Shown: in pieces, positions 34,845 to 42,815 of the stretch | Numbering within the stretch: the first letter of the stretch is position 1 | Layout: each line of letters begins with the position of its first letter | DNA from: CAZRXG01 sp964603985 | Lineage (GTDB): Bacteria; Chloroflexota; Anaerolineae; Aggregatilineales; UBA3940 | NCBI GenBank assembly: GCA_964603985.1 | Contig: CAZRXG010000005.1 | Coordinates: 114,520 to 178,519 of the forward strand | Length of the DNA: 64,000 bases | Direction of reading: 5' to 3' | The notes under the pieces: model-generated | What the model saw: the letters and a program-made list of their open reading frames with translations, nothing else | Told to the model about the DNA's origin: nothing | The model's database searches: none | Position numbers and translations under genes: made by a program

Positions 34845-35228
34845 ATGAAGAAAAGACTAAAAATACTTACCGCGTTGGTTATCGTATTCACCGGCGAGAA
34901 AATGCTCCAACATATCTTGATGGCTATCTTTTTTGCCATTCAAATCCCAGGGATAGGAACACCCGATATTGGCCCGTATTTTTCTATTGATAACCACACA
35001 ATGGCAGTATTGAATCTGCTCTATTTCATACTCATGGGCATCGGTCTGTTTGGCATGGTCAGGCAGTTGGGGTGGGGAATATTGTTAATAATCATACTGG
35101 CAGTTTTGGATATATTTCTTGAATTCCTATTTCACGGTCTGTTCTATATCACCGTGTCGGTGATAGCATCCACCATCTTAACAATTGCGTCGGTATGGTA
35201 CTTAAAAGAGAGAAAATACCGAGATTGA
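34845..35228 (+). CDS. Small four-helix membrane protein, low GC
   Basis: 127 residues, starting MKKRLKILTALVIVFTGEKM, with four hydrophobic helices (ILTALVIVF, LLYFILMGIGLFGMV, WGILLIIILAVLDIFLEFLF and FYITVSVIASTILTIASVWY). No family recognised. A+T-rich compared with its neighbours, with Lys-rich termini, so it was probably acquired. It lies downstream of the candidate structured leader. Confidence 0.65.
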   Translation: MKKRLKILTALVIVFTGEKMLQHILMAIFFAIQIPGIGTPDIGPYFSIDNHTMAVLNLLYFILMGIGLFGMVRQLGWGILLIIILAVLDIFLEFLFHGLFYITVSVIASTILTIASVWYLKERKYRD

Positions 35229-35313
35229 GGTAAAACGCCAGCGATGGCACACGCGTCCTTTCTGCGTTAAACTGTGCCCGGATTTTGCGACGGACGGAGG
35301 AACGCGCAGCGAC

Positions 35314-35736
35314 GTGAGCACCAACGCCGGTACGTGGTTTTACACCGAACCCGAACACCGGGCCTACCTGATCGCCGAGCGCGTCAACGGGACCTTCTGG
35401 CAGGCGCGCGTGACGACCGTCTACTGGCACTGCGTTCGAGCCGAGCCGCCTTTCCGCGTCGAGGGCTACGCGGACGGCGCGGTCGTCGAGATGGAATGGG
35501 AGCCGGATCGGTGGCTGGCTCTCAAGGCCCCCGACGGCTTCGACCCCGCGCCGCTCGTCAAGGCGCTTTCCAGGCGCATCCTGACGATGCCCGCCGCGCT
35601 GACCTACACCGACCCGGCGGGACGACAGGTGTACGAGTGGCACACGGACGGCGGCGAGGCACGCTGGAAGGCGATCCAGGGCCGGGGGGGCTTCGGGCAG
35701 CCGCACCGCCTGCGGACGCGCCAAGAGTGGGTATAG
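35314..35736 (+). CDS. Hypothetical cytosolic protein
   Basis: 140 residues from a GTG; GACGGAGGAAC lies about 13 bases upstream. Of the overlapping frames here, this one has balanced composition (YTEPEHRAYLIAERVNGTFW, VYWHCVRAEPPFRVEGYADG). No motif is known to me. It ends 15 bp before a small membrane peptide gene, and the two plus the next gene probably form one transcript. Confidence 0.6.
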   Translation: MSTNAGTWFYTEPEHRAYLIAERVNGTFWQARVTTVYWHCVRAEPPFRVEGYADGAVVEMEWEPDRWLALKAPDGFDPAPLVKALSRRILTMPAALTYTDPAGRQVYEWHTDGGEARWKAIQGRGGFGQPHRLRTRQEWV

Positions 35737-35751
35737 GAGCCAGGGGACAAC

Positions 35752-35907
35752 ATGAAATTCAACCGCTTTATGATGGTCATGCTGGGAGTCACCATCGGGA
35801 CGGCGCTGCTTGCCCGGTGGGTTCGCCACCGTGAGGCATCAGCGCCGTATGCCGGTGCATGGGGGAGCAACCCCTATCCGGCCTCCGACTGGATCGAACT
35901 CAAATAA
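35752..35907 (+). CDS. Small single-span membrane protein (51 residues)
   Basis: ATG preceded by AGGAGCCAGGGGAC. It begins MKFNRFMMVMLGVTIGTALL, one hydrophobic segment with a short N-terminal tail, followed by RWVRHREASAPYAG and a Tyr/Pro/Trp-containing tail (NPYPASDWIELK). The stop TAA is 17 bp before the likely start of the next gene. No relatives known to me. The coding call rests on the ribosome site, position in an operon and plausible composition. Confidence 0.5.
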   Translation: MKFNRFMMVMLGVTIGTALLARWVRHREASAPYAGAWGSNPYPASDWIELK

Positions 35908-35924
35908 GGCACGGTAGCCAGCCG

Positions 35925-36527
35925 GTGTTCGACGCTGAGCGCGATCTCCAGTTCGCCGAGGCGATGGCGGGCGACCTCAAGCCCTATCTCCTCAGCGGGA
36001 CCCTCTACTGGTCGCTGAGCCGAAGCGGCTCGACGCGCCGCCCGCTCCCCAAGGGGACGTTGGGCGGGCTGCTGCTGCGGCTGCACCGGCTGGAAGCGCT
36101 CGACAACGCACTGACCCCCGACCAGAGCCACCGCCTGCGCCAGGTCCGTTGGGAGACCGACAGCGCGCTCGACCGGTGGTTTGCCCAGGCAGAGGCGAAG
36201 GCGCTGCGCGAGATCAAGGCGCGCCTGCGACTGTGGAGCGAATACCTGGGCGAGTGCGAGGACAACCCCTACAACTACCAGGCCGAATATCACACCCAGG
36301 TCGCGAACCGCACCATCGTGACGCTGCTGGTGGACTTGGCAGGGAACGCCATCGCCGGGCAGAGCATCACCAGCCGGGTGACGGTGCTTGACCAGTTGTT
36401 GAGAAGCATCACCATCAAGGGCGACTTCGTGTGGGACGAGGCGCTGGAACCGGTCTACCCCCGCAAGCGCTTTTGGTGGCTGTACATGCGCCTGAAGCCG
36501 AAGGACAACGCGCAGGGCGCACCGTAA
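35925..36527 (+). CDS. Hypothetical helical protein
   Basis: About 200 residues from the GTG at 35925 (VFDAERDLQFAEAM). The frame opens at 35859, but that overlaps the small gene; an ATG at 35964 is another option. Mostly helical and Arg/Leu-rich (RLHRLEALDNALTPDQSHRL, DRWFAQAEAKALREIKARLR), with an Asn-rich NYQAEYHTQVANRT segment. No signal peptide and no known domain. It is the third gene of the small operon starting at 35314. Confidence 0.6.
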   Translation: MFDAERDLQFAEAMAGDLKPYLLSGTLYWSLSRSGSTRRPLPKGTLGGLLLRLHRLEALDNALTPDQSHRLRQVRWETDSALDRWFAQAEAKALREIKARLRLWSEYLGECEDNPYNYQAEYHTQVANRTIVTLLVDLAGNAIAGQSITSRVTVLDQLLRSITIKGDFVWDEALEPVYPRKRFWWLYMRLKPKDNAQGAP

Positions 36528-36536
36528 CGGCACCTC

Positions 36537-36618
36537 GCCGGGTGAGGGCCACAGCGCGGAACAATTCCCCTTCGCTGAGCGTCTTAAGAGCACATCGACC
36601 GTAATCGGGAAGAGAATA
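36537..36618 (+). pseudogene. Remnant of a serpin intergenic unit (3' end plus leader)
   Basis: GCCGGGTGAGGGCC (36537-36550) is identical to the last codons, stop and following bases of the first serpin (about 38545). GAGCACATCGACC plus GTAATCGGGAAGAGAATAA (36588-36618) matches the leader found just before the fourth serpin (41278-41310) with few changes. No serpin coding sequence remains upstream. This may be the original leader of the first serpin, now separated from it by the SnoaL gene, plus the tail of a lost copy. Confidence 0.55.
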
Positions 36619-36682
36619 ATACCAATTCCGGTTAAAGACGCCGTGTTTTAGATGCAATCTGGCACCAGGGAGAAACGCATCC

Positions 36683-37060
36683 ATGGATCGTCACCTTGCC
36701 TACGAATTGGTGCAATCCTACATCGAGGGATGGAAGAACAACGACCTGGAGAGGATCACAGGCGTTCTTGCTCCGGGCTGCATAGTTATCGAGTCGCACG
36801 GCCCAACTTATCGAGGGGCGGACGTTATCAAGAAGTGGATCGAGGGCTGGATAGAAGACGGAAGCACGGTTGATCGCTGGGATATTACCTCCTTTTACTT
36901 CGTCAATGGAGCCGCCACCTTCGAGTGGGATTTCGCATGCACGGTGTCCGGTAAACACTATTCACTCAGTGGAGCCAGCATCGTGAAGTTTGACAGCCGG
37001 AAGATCACTGCCATCCACGAATATCGCATGACCGCCGTGCCCTTTGACTGGACGGGCTAG
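36683..37060 (+). CDS. SnoaL-like (NTF2 fold) protein
   Basis: 125 residues with the alpha+beta cone pattern: helix 1 LAYELVQSYIEGWKNNDLER, then LAPGCIVIESHGPTYRGADV, helix KKWIEGWI, and strands FYFVNGAATFEWDFACTVSG and ASIVKFDSRKITAIHEYRMT. Such NTF2-like proteins are enzymes, binding proteins or stress-related proteins; the ligand is not evident. Its GC and codon use are lower than the serpins. It sits inside what looks like the split leader of the first serpin gene, so it is probably a passenger inserted there. Confidence 0.8.
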   Translation: MDRHLAYELVQSYIEGWKNNDLERITGVLAPGCIVIESHGPTYRGADVIKKWIEGWIEDGSTVDRWDITSFYFVNGAATFEWDFACTVSGKHYSLSGASIVKFDSRKITAIHEYRMTAVPFDWTG

Positions 37061-37128
37061 TGCCTCATAACGGCGGCTGTGCGGTGAAAGTACGACGTCT
37101 TTCTAAAACCGGTATAAGGAGGATGAGC

Positions 37129-38553
37129 ATGTCGCTTCGTATTGCACGCTACGGGTTGGTCGTCGTTCTTGTGCTGCTGAGTCTCACGCTGGCGGGCTGC
37201 GGGGGCTACACACCATTAACCCCATCCGCGCCGGACACCCCCGCCGGAGAGCCGCCCACCCCCGCGCCCGGCGAGGATCAGCCGACCGCCGTCGTCCCGA
37301 CCGAGGCGGGAGGCGGGGAGATCGTCGAAGTGATGGGAGGAAAAGTCGCCCGCGCCGATGTCGAGCGCGACACCGCCCCCGACGTTGGCGAGGGGGAGAT
37401 GGGCGAGTTGGCGGCGAGCAACACCGCCTTCGCGTTTGACCTGTACCAGGCCATCCGCTCGCAGGAGGGGAACCTGATCTACTCGCCGTACAGCGTCTCA
37501 CTGGCGCTGGCGATGACCTACGCCGGGGCGCACGGCAGCACCGAGCAGCAGATGGTGGACACGTTCCACTTCACACTGCCACAGGAGCGGCTGCATCCGG
37601 CCTTCAACGCGCTCGCCCTCGACCTGATCCGGCGGAGCGAGATGGAGCCGGAGATCGAGGAGGAGGAAGGCCAGCACCTCAAGCTAAACATCGCCAACGC
37701 CATCTGGGGACAAGACGGCTTCGCCTTCCACGAGGACTTCCTGAAGGTGCTGGCGATCAACTACGGCGCAGGGCTGCGGCTGCTCGATTTCATGAGCCAG
37801 CCAGAGGCGGCCCGCCAGGTGATCAACGACTGGGTGGCCGAGGAGACCGAGGAGCGCATCAAGGACATCGTGCCGCCGGGGGCGATCACACCGGACACCC
37901 GCCTGGTGCTGGCGAACGCGATCTACTTCAACGCGTCGTGGCTCTTCCCCTTTGACGAGGGCAGCACGCACGACGAGGTGTTCCACCTCCTGGACGGGAG
38001 CGAGGTCAGCGTGCCGATGATGACCCAGCAGGAGTCATTCGGCTACGCCAGAGGTGAAGGCTACCAGGCCATCTCGCTGCCGTACTACGGCGGCGACACC
38101 GCGATGATCGTCGTCATGCCCGACGAGGGTCAGTTCGAGGCGTTTGAGGCGAGCCTCGACGCGGCGATGTTCGACACGGTCGTGGACTCGCTGAGCTGGC
38201 AGGACGTAGTGCTGACGATGCCGCTCTTCGAGTACGAGACCGACCTCAACCTGTCGCAGACGCTGGCCGCGATGGGGATGCCGGACGCCTTCTCCCCGAT
38301 GGCAGCGGACTTCTCTGGCATGTCCGACGTGCCGCTGTTCATCAGCGACGTGCTGCACAAGGCATTCGTCAAGGTGGACGAGAGCGGCACCGAGGCCGCC
38401 GCCGCGACGGTGGTCATCATGGCAGAGGGAGCAGCGATGGAGCCGCCGGAGCCGGTGGTGCTGACGCTCGATAAGCCCTTCATCTTCGCCATCTACGACC
38501 GGGCGAGCGGGACGGTGCTGTTCGTGGGGCGGGTGGTCAATCCTGCCGGGTGA
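37129..38553 (+). CDS. Serpin lipoprotein, copy 1
   Basis: 474 residues from the ATG at 37129, six bases after AAGGAGG. Lipoprotein signal ending LTLAGC (Cys24), a Pro/Thr-rich spacer (about 28-70), then a complete serpin fold: FAFDLYQAIRSQEGNLIYSP, SVSLALAMTYAGAHGST, VLANAIYFNASWLFPFD, the hinge DESGTEAAAAT and the C-terminal KPFIFAIYDRASGTVLFVG and RVVNPAG. The hinge has Gly at P15, Thr at P14 and Ala at P12-P9, as in inhibitory serpins, so it should trap a serine or cysteine protease on the cell surface. Reactive-loop segment VVIMAEGAAME puts small residues (Gly/Ala) near P1. First of four tandem paralogues. Confidence 0.95.
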   Translation: MSLRIARYGLVVVLVLLSLTLAGCGGYTPLTPSAPDTPAGEPPTPAPGEDQPTAVVPTEAGGGEIVEVMGGKVARADVERDTAPDVGEGEMGELAASNTAFAFDLYQAIRSQEGNLIYSPYSVSLALAMTYAGAHGSTEQQMVDTFHFTLPQERLHPAFNALALDLIRRSEMEPEIEEEEGQHLKLNIANAIWGQDGFAFHEDFLKVLAINYGAGLRLLDFMSQPEAARQVINDWVAEETEERIKDIVPPGAITPDTRLVLANAIYFNASWLFPFDEGSTHDEVFHLLDGSEVSVPMMTQQESFGYARGEGYQAISLPYYGGDTAMIVVMPDEGQFEAFEASLDAAMFDTVVDSLSWQDVVLTMPLFEYETDLNLSQTLAAMGMPDAFSPMAADFSGMSDVPLFISDVLHKAFVKVDESGTEAAAATVVIMAEGAAMEPPEPVVLTLDKPFIFAIYDRASGTVLFVGRVVNPAG

Positions 38554-38603
38554 GGGCCATTGCAGGTGACACCCCACCGAAGCGGGAAGAAAGGAAATGA
38601 GTG

Positions 38604-39875
38604 ATGGGAGGAAAAGTCGCCCGCGCCGACGTTGAGCGTGACACCGCACCCGACATCGGCAAGGGGGAGATGGACGAGCTGGCAGTGGGCAACACCGCCT
38701 TCGCGTTTGATCTGTACCAGGCCGTCCGCTCGCAGGAGGGGAACCTGATCTACTCACCGTACAGCGTCTCGCTGGCGCTGGCGATGACCTACGCCGGGGC
38801 ACGCGGCAGCACCAGGCAGCAGATGACGGACACGTTCCACTTCACGCTGGCACAGAGGCAACTGCACTCGGCCTTCAACGCGCTCGACCTTGACCTGGCC
38901 CGGCGGGGCGAGACGGAGCCGGCGCTCCGGCGGATGGGGCGTCAGCGTTTCAAGCTGAACGTCGCCAACGCCATCTGGGGACAGGACGGCTTCGCCTTTC
39001 ATGAGGATTTCCTGAAGGTGCTGGCGATCAACTACGGCGCAGGGCTGTGGCTATTCGACTTCACGAGCCAGCCGGAGGCAGCCCGCCAGGTGATCAACGA
39101 CTGGGTGGCCGAGGAGACCGAGGATCACATCAAGGACATCGTGCCGCCGGGGGCGATCACGCCGGACACGCGCCTGGTGCTGGCCAACGCGATCTACTTC
39201 AACGCGTCGTGGTTCTTCCCCTTCAATGAGGGAAGGGTGCACGACGAGGTGTTCCACCTTCCGGACGGGGGCGAGGTCAGCGTGCCGATGATGACCCAGC
39301 AGAAGCCGCTTGGCCACGTCAGGGGTGAGGGCTACCAGGCCGTGTCACTGCCGTACTACGGCGGCGACGCCGCGATGATCGTCGTCATGCCCGACGAGGG
39401 CTGGTTCGAGGCGTTTGAGGCGGGCTTTAACGCAGCAACGTTCAACGCGATCGTGGCTTCACTGGCTCAGCAGGAACTAAGGTTGACCATGCCGCTCTTC
39501 GAGTACGAGACCGACCTCGACCTGTCGCAGACGCTGGCCGGGATGGGGATGCCGGACGCCTTCTCCCCGGCGGCGGCGGACTTCTCCGGCATGTCCAACA
39601 TGCCGTTGTTCATCAGCGCCGCACTGCACAAGGCATTCGTCAGGGTGGACGAGATCGGCACCGAGGCTGCCGCCGCGACGGTGATCGCCATGGCGGGGGC
39701 AGTAGAGGGGAAACCGCCGGAGCCGGTGGTGTTGACGCTCGATAAGCCCTTCATCTTCGCCATCTACGACCGGGTGAGCGGAACGGTGCTGTTCGTGGGG
39801 CGGGTGGTCAACCCTGGGGGGTGTGGCTCTTTTGGGGTTTTTGGGGGGGGGGGGCTGCCCCCCCCCCCCACTTGA
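38604..39875 (+). CDS. Serpin, copy 2 (no signal peptide, extended C terminus)
   Basis: 423 residues beginning MGGKVARADVERDT after GAAAGGAAATGAGTG. The start coincides with a point inside the other copies, so the lipoprotein signal and spacer are absent and the protein would stay in the cytoplasm unless exported otherwise. The serpin core and hinge (DEIGTEAAAAT) are intact; reactive-loop segment VIAMAGAVEGK differs from copy 1. The usual RVVNPAG-stop is altered: TGA became TGT, and translation continues into GCGSFGVFGGGGLPPPPT, encoded partly by a G12/C12 hairpin. Both ends are therefore rearranged, and it may be a degenerating copy. Confidence 0.9.
   Translation: MGGKVARADVERDTAPDIGKGEMDELAVGNTAFAFDLYQAVRSQEGNLIYSPYSVSLALAMTYAGARGSTRQQMTDTFHFTLAQRQLHSAFNALDLDLARRGETEPALRRMGRQRFKLNVANAIWGQDGFAFHEDFLKVLAINYGAGLWLFDFTSQPEAARQVINDWVAEETEDHIKDIVPPGAITPDTRLVLANAIYFNASWFFPFNEGRVHDEVFHLPDGGEVSVPMMTQQKPLGHVRGEGYQAVSLPYYGGDAAMIVVMPDEGWFEAFEAGFNAATFNAIVASLAQQELRLTMPLFEYETDLDLSQTLAGMGMPDAFSPAAADFSGMSNMPLFISAALHKAFVRVDEIGTEAAAATVIAMAGAVEGKPPEPVVLTLDKPFIFAIYDRVSGTVLFVGRVVNPGGCGSFGVFGGGGLPPPPT
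39843..39869. repeat. G12-CTG-C12 homopolymer hairpin
   Basis: Twelve G, CTG, twelve C, overlapping the end of serpin copy 2. It occupies the same place as the 29-bp palindrome in the spacer after copy 3 (both are followed by CTTGAGAGCAGATTG). Such tracts are prone to slippage, and also to sequencing or assembly error. Confidence 0.85.
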
Positions 39876-39919
39876 GAGCAGATTGCCCGTAATCGGGAGG
39901 GGAGTGAGGAGGAATTAGT

Positions 39920-41227
39920 ATGCCGTCTCGAATTGCACGCTGCGGATTGGTCGTCGTTATTGTGCTGCTGAGCCTCGCGCTGGTGGGTTGCGGGGGCTAC
40001 ACGCCAGCGGGAGGCAAAGTCGCCCGCGCCGATGTCGAGCGCGACACCGCCCCCGGCGTCGGCAAGGGGGAGATGGGTGAGCTGGCGGCGGGCAACACCG
40101 CCTTCGCGTTTGACCTCTACCAGGCCGTCCGCTCGCAGGAGGGGAACCTGATCTACTCACCGTACAGCGTCTCGCTGGCGCTGGCAATGACCTACGCCGG
40201 GGCGCGCGGCAGCACCGAACAGCAGATGGCGGACACGTTCCACTTCACGCTGCCGCAGGAGCGGCTGCACCCGGCCTTCAACGCGCTCGACCTCGACCTG
40301 GCCCGGCGGGGCGAGAGGGAGCCGAAATCCGAGTGGGAGCAGGGCCAGCACTTCAGGCTGAACGTCGCCAACGCCATCTGGGGACAGAAGGAACTGGCCT
40401 TCCGCAAAAACTTCCTGAAGGTGCTGGCGACCAACTACGGCGCGGGGCTGCGGCTGCTCGACTTCACGAGCCAGCCGGAGGCCGCCCGCCAGGTGATCAA
40501 CGACTGGGTGGCCGAGGAGACCGAGGATCGCATCAAGGACATCGTGCCGCCGGGGGTGATCACGCCGGAGACGCGCCTGGTGCTGGCGAATGCGATCTAC
40601 TTCAACGCGTCGTGGTTCTTCCCCTTCAATGAGGGAAGCACGCACGACGAGGTGTTCCACCTGCCGGACGGGAGCGAGGTCAACGTGCCGATGATGACCC
40701 AGCAGGAGTCGTTTGACTACACCAGGGGCGATGGCTACCAGGCCATCTCGTTGCCGTACTACGGCGGCGACGCCGCGATGATCATCGTCATGCCCGACGA
40801 GGGCCAGTTTGAGGCGTTTGAGGCGGGCCTCGACGCGGCGACGTTCAACGCGATTGTGGACTCGCTGAGCCAGCATGGCGTGGTGCTGACCATGCCGCTC
40901 TTCGAGTGCGAGTCCGACCTCAACCTGTCGCAGACGCTGGTCGCGATGGGGATGCCGGATGCCTTCTCCCCGATGGCGGCGGACTTCTCCGGCATGTCCG
41001 GCAGGCCGCTGTTCATCAGCGCCGTGCTGCACAAGGCGTTCGTCAGGGTGGACGAGATCGGCACCGAGGCTGCTGCTGCGACGGTGATCGCCGTGGAGGA
41101 GGAGGCAACGGAAGAGCCACCGGAGTTGGTGGTGCTGACGCTCGACAGGCCCTTCATCTTCGCCATCTACGACCAGGTGAGCGGGACGGTGCTGTTCGTG
41201 GGGCGGGTGGTCAATCCTGCCGGGTGA
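39920..41227 (+). CDS. Serpin lipoprotein, copy 3
   Basis: 435 residues. AGGAGG lies seven bases before the ATG. Signal ending LALVGC (Cys24); the Pro/Thr-rich spacer of copies 1 and 4 is deleted, so the serpin domain begins about 10 residues after the lipid anchor. Core motifs (NLIYSPYSVSLALAMTYAGA, LVLANAIYFNASWFFPFN) are intact and the hinge is DEIGTEAAAAT. The reactive loop VIAVEEEATEE is strongly acidic, unlike the others, which points to a different target, perhaps a Glu-specific protease. Confidence 0.94.
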   Translation: MPSRIARCGLVVVIVLLSLALVGCGGYTPAGGKVARADVERDTAPGVGKGEMGELAAGNTAFAFDLYQAVRSQEGNLIYSPYSVSLALAMTYAGARGSTEQQMADTFHFTLPQERLHPAFNALDLDLARRGEREPKSEWEQGQHFRLNVANAIWGQKELAFRKNFLKVLATNYGAGLRLLDFTSQPEAARQVINDWVAEETEDRIKDIVPPGVITPETRLVLANAIYFNASWFFPFNEGSTHDEVFHLPDGSEVNVPMMTQQESFDYTRGDGYQAISLPYYGGDAAMIIVMPDEGQFEAFEAGLDAATFNAIVDSLSQHGVVLTMPLFECESDLNLSQTLVAMGMPDAFSPMAADFSGMSGRPLFISAVLHKAFVRVDEIGTEAAAATVIAVEEEATEEPPELVVLTLDRPFIFAIYDQVSGTVLFVGRVVNPAG

Positions 41228-41245
41228 GGCTTTTTTGCGGGTATT

Positions 41246-41274
41246 GTAGGGGCGGGTCTGAGACCCGCCCCTAC
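41246..41274. repeat. 29-bp palindrome, copy 1 (arm GTAGGGGCGGGTCT)
   Basis: Two perfect 14-bp arms around a single G, between serpin copies 3 and 4 and 19 bp after the stop. It can form a strong hairpin and may terminate or stabilise the serpin mRNA. Identical copies lie at 42759 and 44329. Confidence 0.92.
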
Positions 41275-41321
41275 TTGAGAGCAGATTGGCCGTAATCGGG
41301 AAGCGAATAAGGAGGATGAGC

Positions 41322-42740
41322 ATGTCGTTTCGTATTGCACGCTGCGGATTGGTCGTCGTTATTGGGCTGCTGAGTCTTGCACTGGCGGGCTGCGGGGGCT
41401 ACACACCATTGACCCCATCCGCGCCGGACACCCCTGCCGAAGAGCCGCCCACCCCCGCGCCCGACGAGGATCAGCCGACCGCCGTCGTCCCGACCGAGGT
41501 GGGAGGCGGGGAGATCGTCGAAGTGATGGGAGGAAAAGTCGCCCGCGCCGACGTCGAGCGCGACACCGCCCCCGACGTTGGCGAGGGGGAGATGGGCGAG
41601 CTGGCGGCAGGCAACACCGCCTTCGCATTTGACCTGTACCAGGCCGTCCGCTCGCAGGAGGGGAACCTGATCTACTCACCGTACAGCGTCTCGCTGGCGC
41701 TGGCGATGACCTACGCCGGGGCGCACGGCAGCACCGAACAGCAAATGGCGGACACGTTCCACTTCACACTGCCACAGGAGCGGCTGCACCCGGCCTTCAA
41801 CGTGCTCGATCTCGACCTGGCCCGGCGGAGCGAGACGGAGCCGGAGATCGAGGGACAGGAAGGCCAGCACTTCAAGCTGAACGTCGCCAACGCCATCTGG
41901 GGGCAGGACGGCTTCACCTTTCACGAGGACTTCCTGAAGGTGCTGGCGGCCAACTACGGCGCAGGGCTGCGGCTGCTCGACTTTATGAGCCAGCCGGAGG
42001 CCGCCCGCCAGGTGATCAACGACTGGGTGGCCGAGGAGACCGAAGATCGCATCAAGGATATCGTGCCGCCGGGGGCGATCACGCCGGAGACGCGCCTGGT
42101 GCTGACCAACGCGATCTACTTCAACGCATCGTGGCTCTTCCCCTTCGACGAGGACAGCACGCACGACGAGGTGTTCCACCTGTTGGACGGGAGCGAGGTC
42201 AGCGTGCCGATGATGACCCAGCAGGAGTCGTTTGACTACACCAGGGGCGAAGGCTACCAGGCCGTGTCACTGCCATACTACGGCGGCGACACCGCGATGA
42301 TCATCATCATGCCCGACAAGGGCCGGTTCGAGGCGTTTGAGGCGAGCCTCGACGCGGCGACATTCGACACGGTCGTGGGCTCGCTGAGCTGGCAGGACGT
42401 GGCCCTGACCATGCCGCTCTTCGAGTACGAGACCGACCTCAACCTGTCGCAGACGCTGGCCACGATGGGGATGCCGGATGCCTTCTCCCCGGCGGCGGAC
42501 TTCTCCGGCATGTCCGACGAGCCGCTGTTCATCGGCGCTGTGCTGCACAAGGCATTCGTTAAGGTGGACGAGAGCGGCACCGAGGCCGCCGCCGCGACGG
42601 TGGTCATCATGGTGGGGGGAGTGATGGAGCCGCCGGAGCCGGTGGTGCTGACGCTCGATAAGCCCTTCATCTTCGCCATCTATGACCAGGTGAACGGGAC
42701 GGTGCTGTTCGTGGGGCGGGTGGTCAATCCTGCCGGGTGA
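41322..42740 (+). CDS. Serpin lipoprotein, copy 4
   Basis: 472 residues from the ATG at 41322, again preceded by AAGGAGGATGAGC. Signal ending LALAGC (Cys24) and a full Pro/Thr spacer, most like copy 1. Serpin core, hinge DESGTEAAAAT and C-terminal KPFIFAIYDQVNGTVLFVG are complete. Reactive-loop segment VVIMVGGVME is one residue shorter than copy 1, with Gly/Val around the predicted P1. Like copies 1 and 3, it is expected to act outside the cell as a suicide inhibitor of proteases. Confidence 0.95.
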   Translation: MSFRIARCGLVVVIGLLSLALAGCGGYTPLTPSAPDTPAEEPPTPAPDEDQPTAVVPTEVGGGEIVEVMGGKVARADVERDTAPDVGEGEMGELAAGNTAFAFDLYQAVRSQEGNLIYSPYSVSLALAMTYAGAHGSTEQQMADTFHFTLPQERLHPAFNVLDLDLARRSETEPEIEGQEGQHFKLNVANAIWGQDGFTFHEDFLKVLAANYGAGLRLLDFMSQPEAARQVINDWVAEETEDRIKDIVPPGAITPETRLVLTNAIYFNASWLFPFDEDSTHDEVFHLLDGSEVSVPMMTQQESFDYTRGEGYQAVSLPYYGGDTAMIIIMPDKGRFEAFEASLDAATFDTVVGSLSWQDVALTMPLFEYETDLNLSQTLATMGMPDAFSPAADFSGMSDEPLFIGAVLHKAFVKVDESGTEAAAATVVIMVGGVMEPPEPVVLTLDKPFIFAIYDQVNGTVLFVGRVVNPAG

Positions 42741-42758
42741 TGTCTTCTTGCGGGTATT

Positions 42759-42787
42759 GTAGGGGCGGGTCTGAGACCCGCCCCTAC
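42759..42787. repeat. 29-bp palindrome, copy 2
   Basis: Identical to the copy at 41246, including the 11 bases to its left (TTGCGGGTATT), so these two arose together with serpin duplication. It lies 28 bp before the GNAT gene. Confidence 0.92.
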
Positions 42788-42815
42788 TTCAACCGGGAAC
42801 GCATGGAGTAAAGGT

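Noticed and set aside
32265..36628. Shared 12-mer (TAATACCAATTC and complement) at the DUF6064 and SnoaL inserts
   Set aside because: A 12-base match is expected by chance many times in 64 kb; without longer identity it does not link the two inserts.
37129..42740. Serpin array as an assembly duplication artefact
   Set aside because: The copies differ throughout, in loops, spacers and termini, so they are not one gene assembled repeatedly; only the G12/C12 tract remains suspect.
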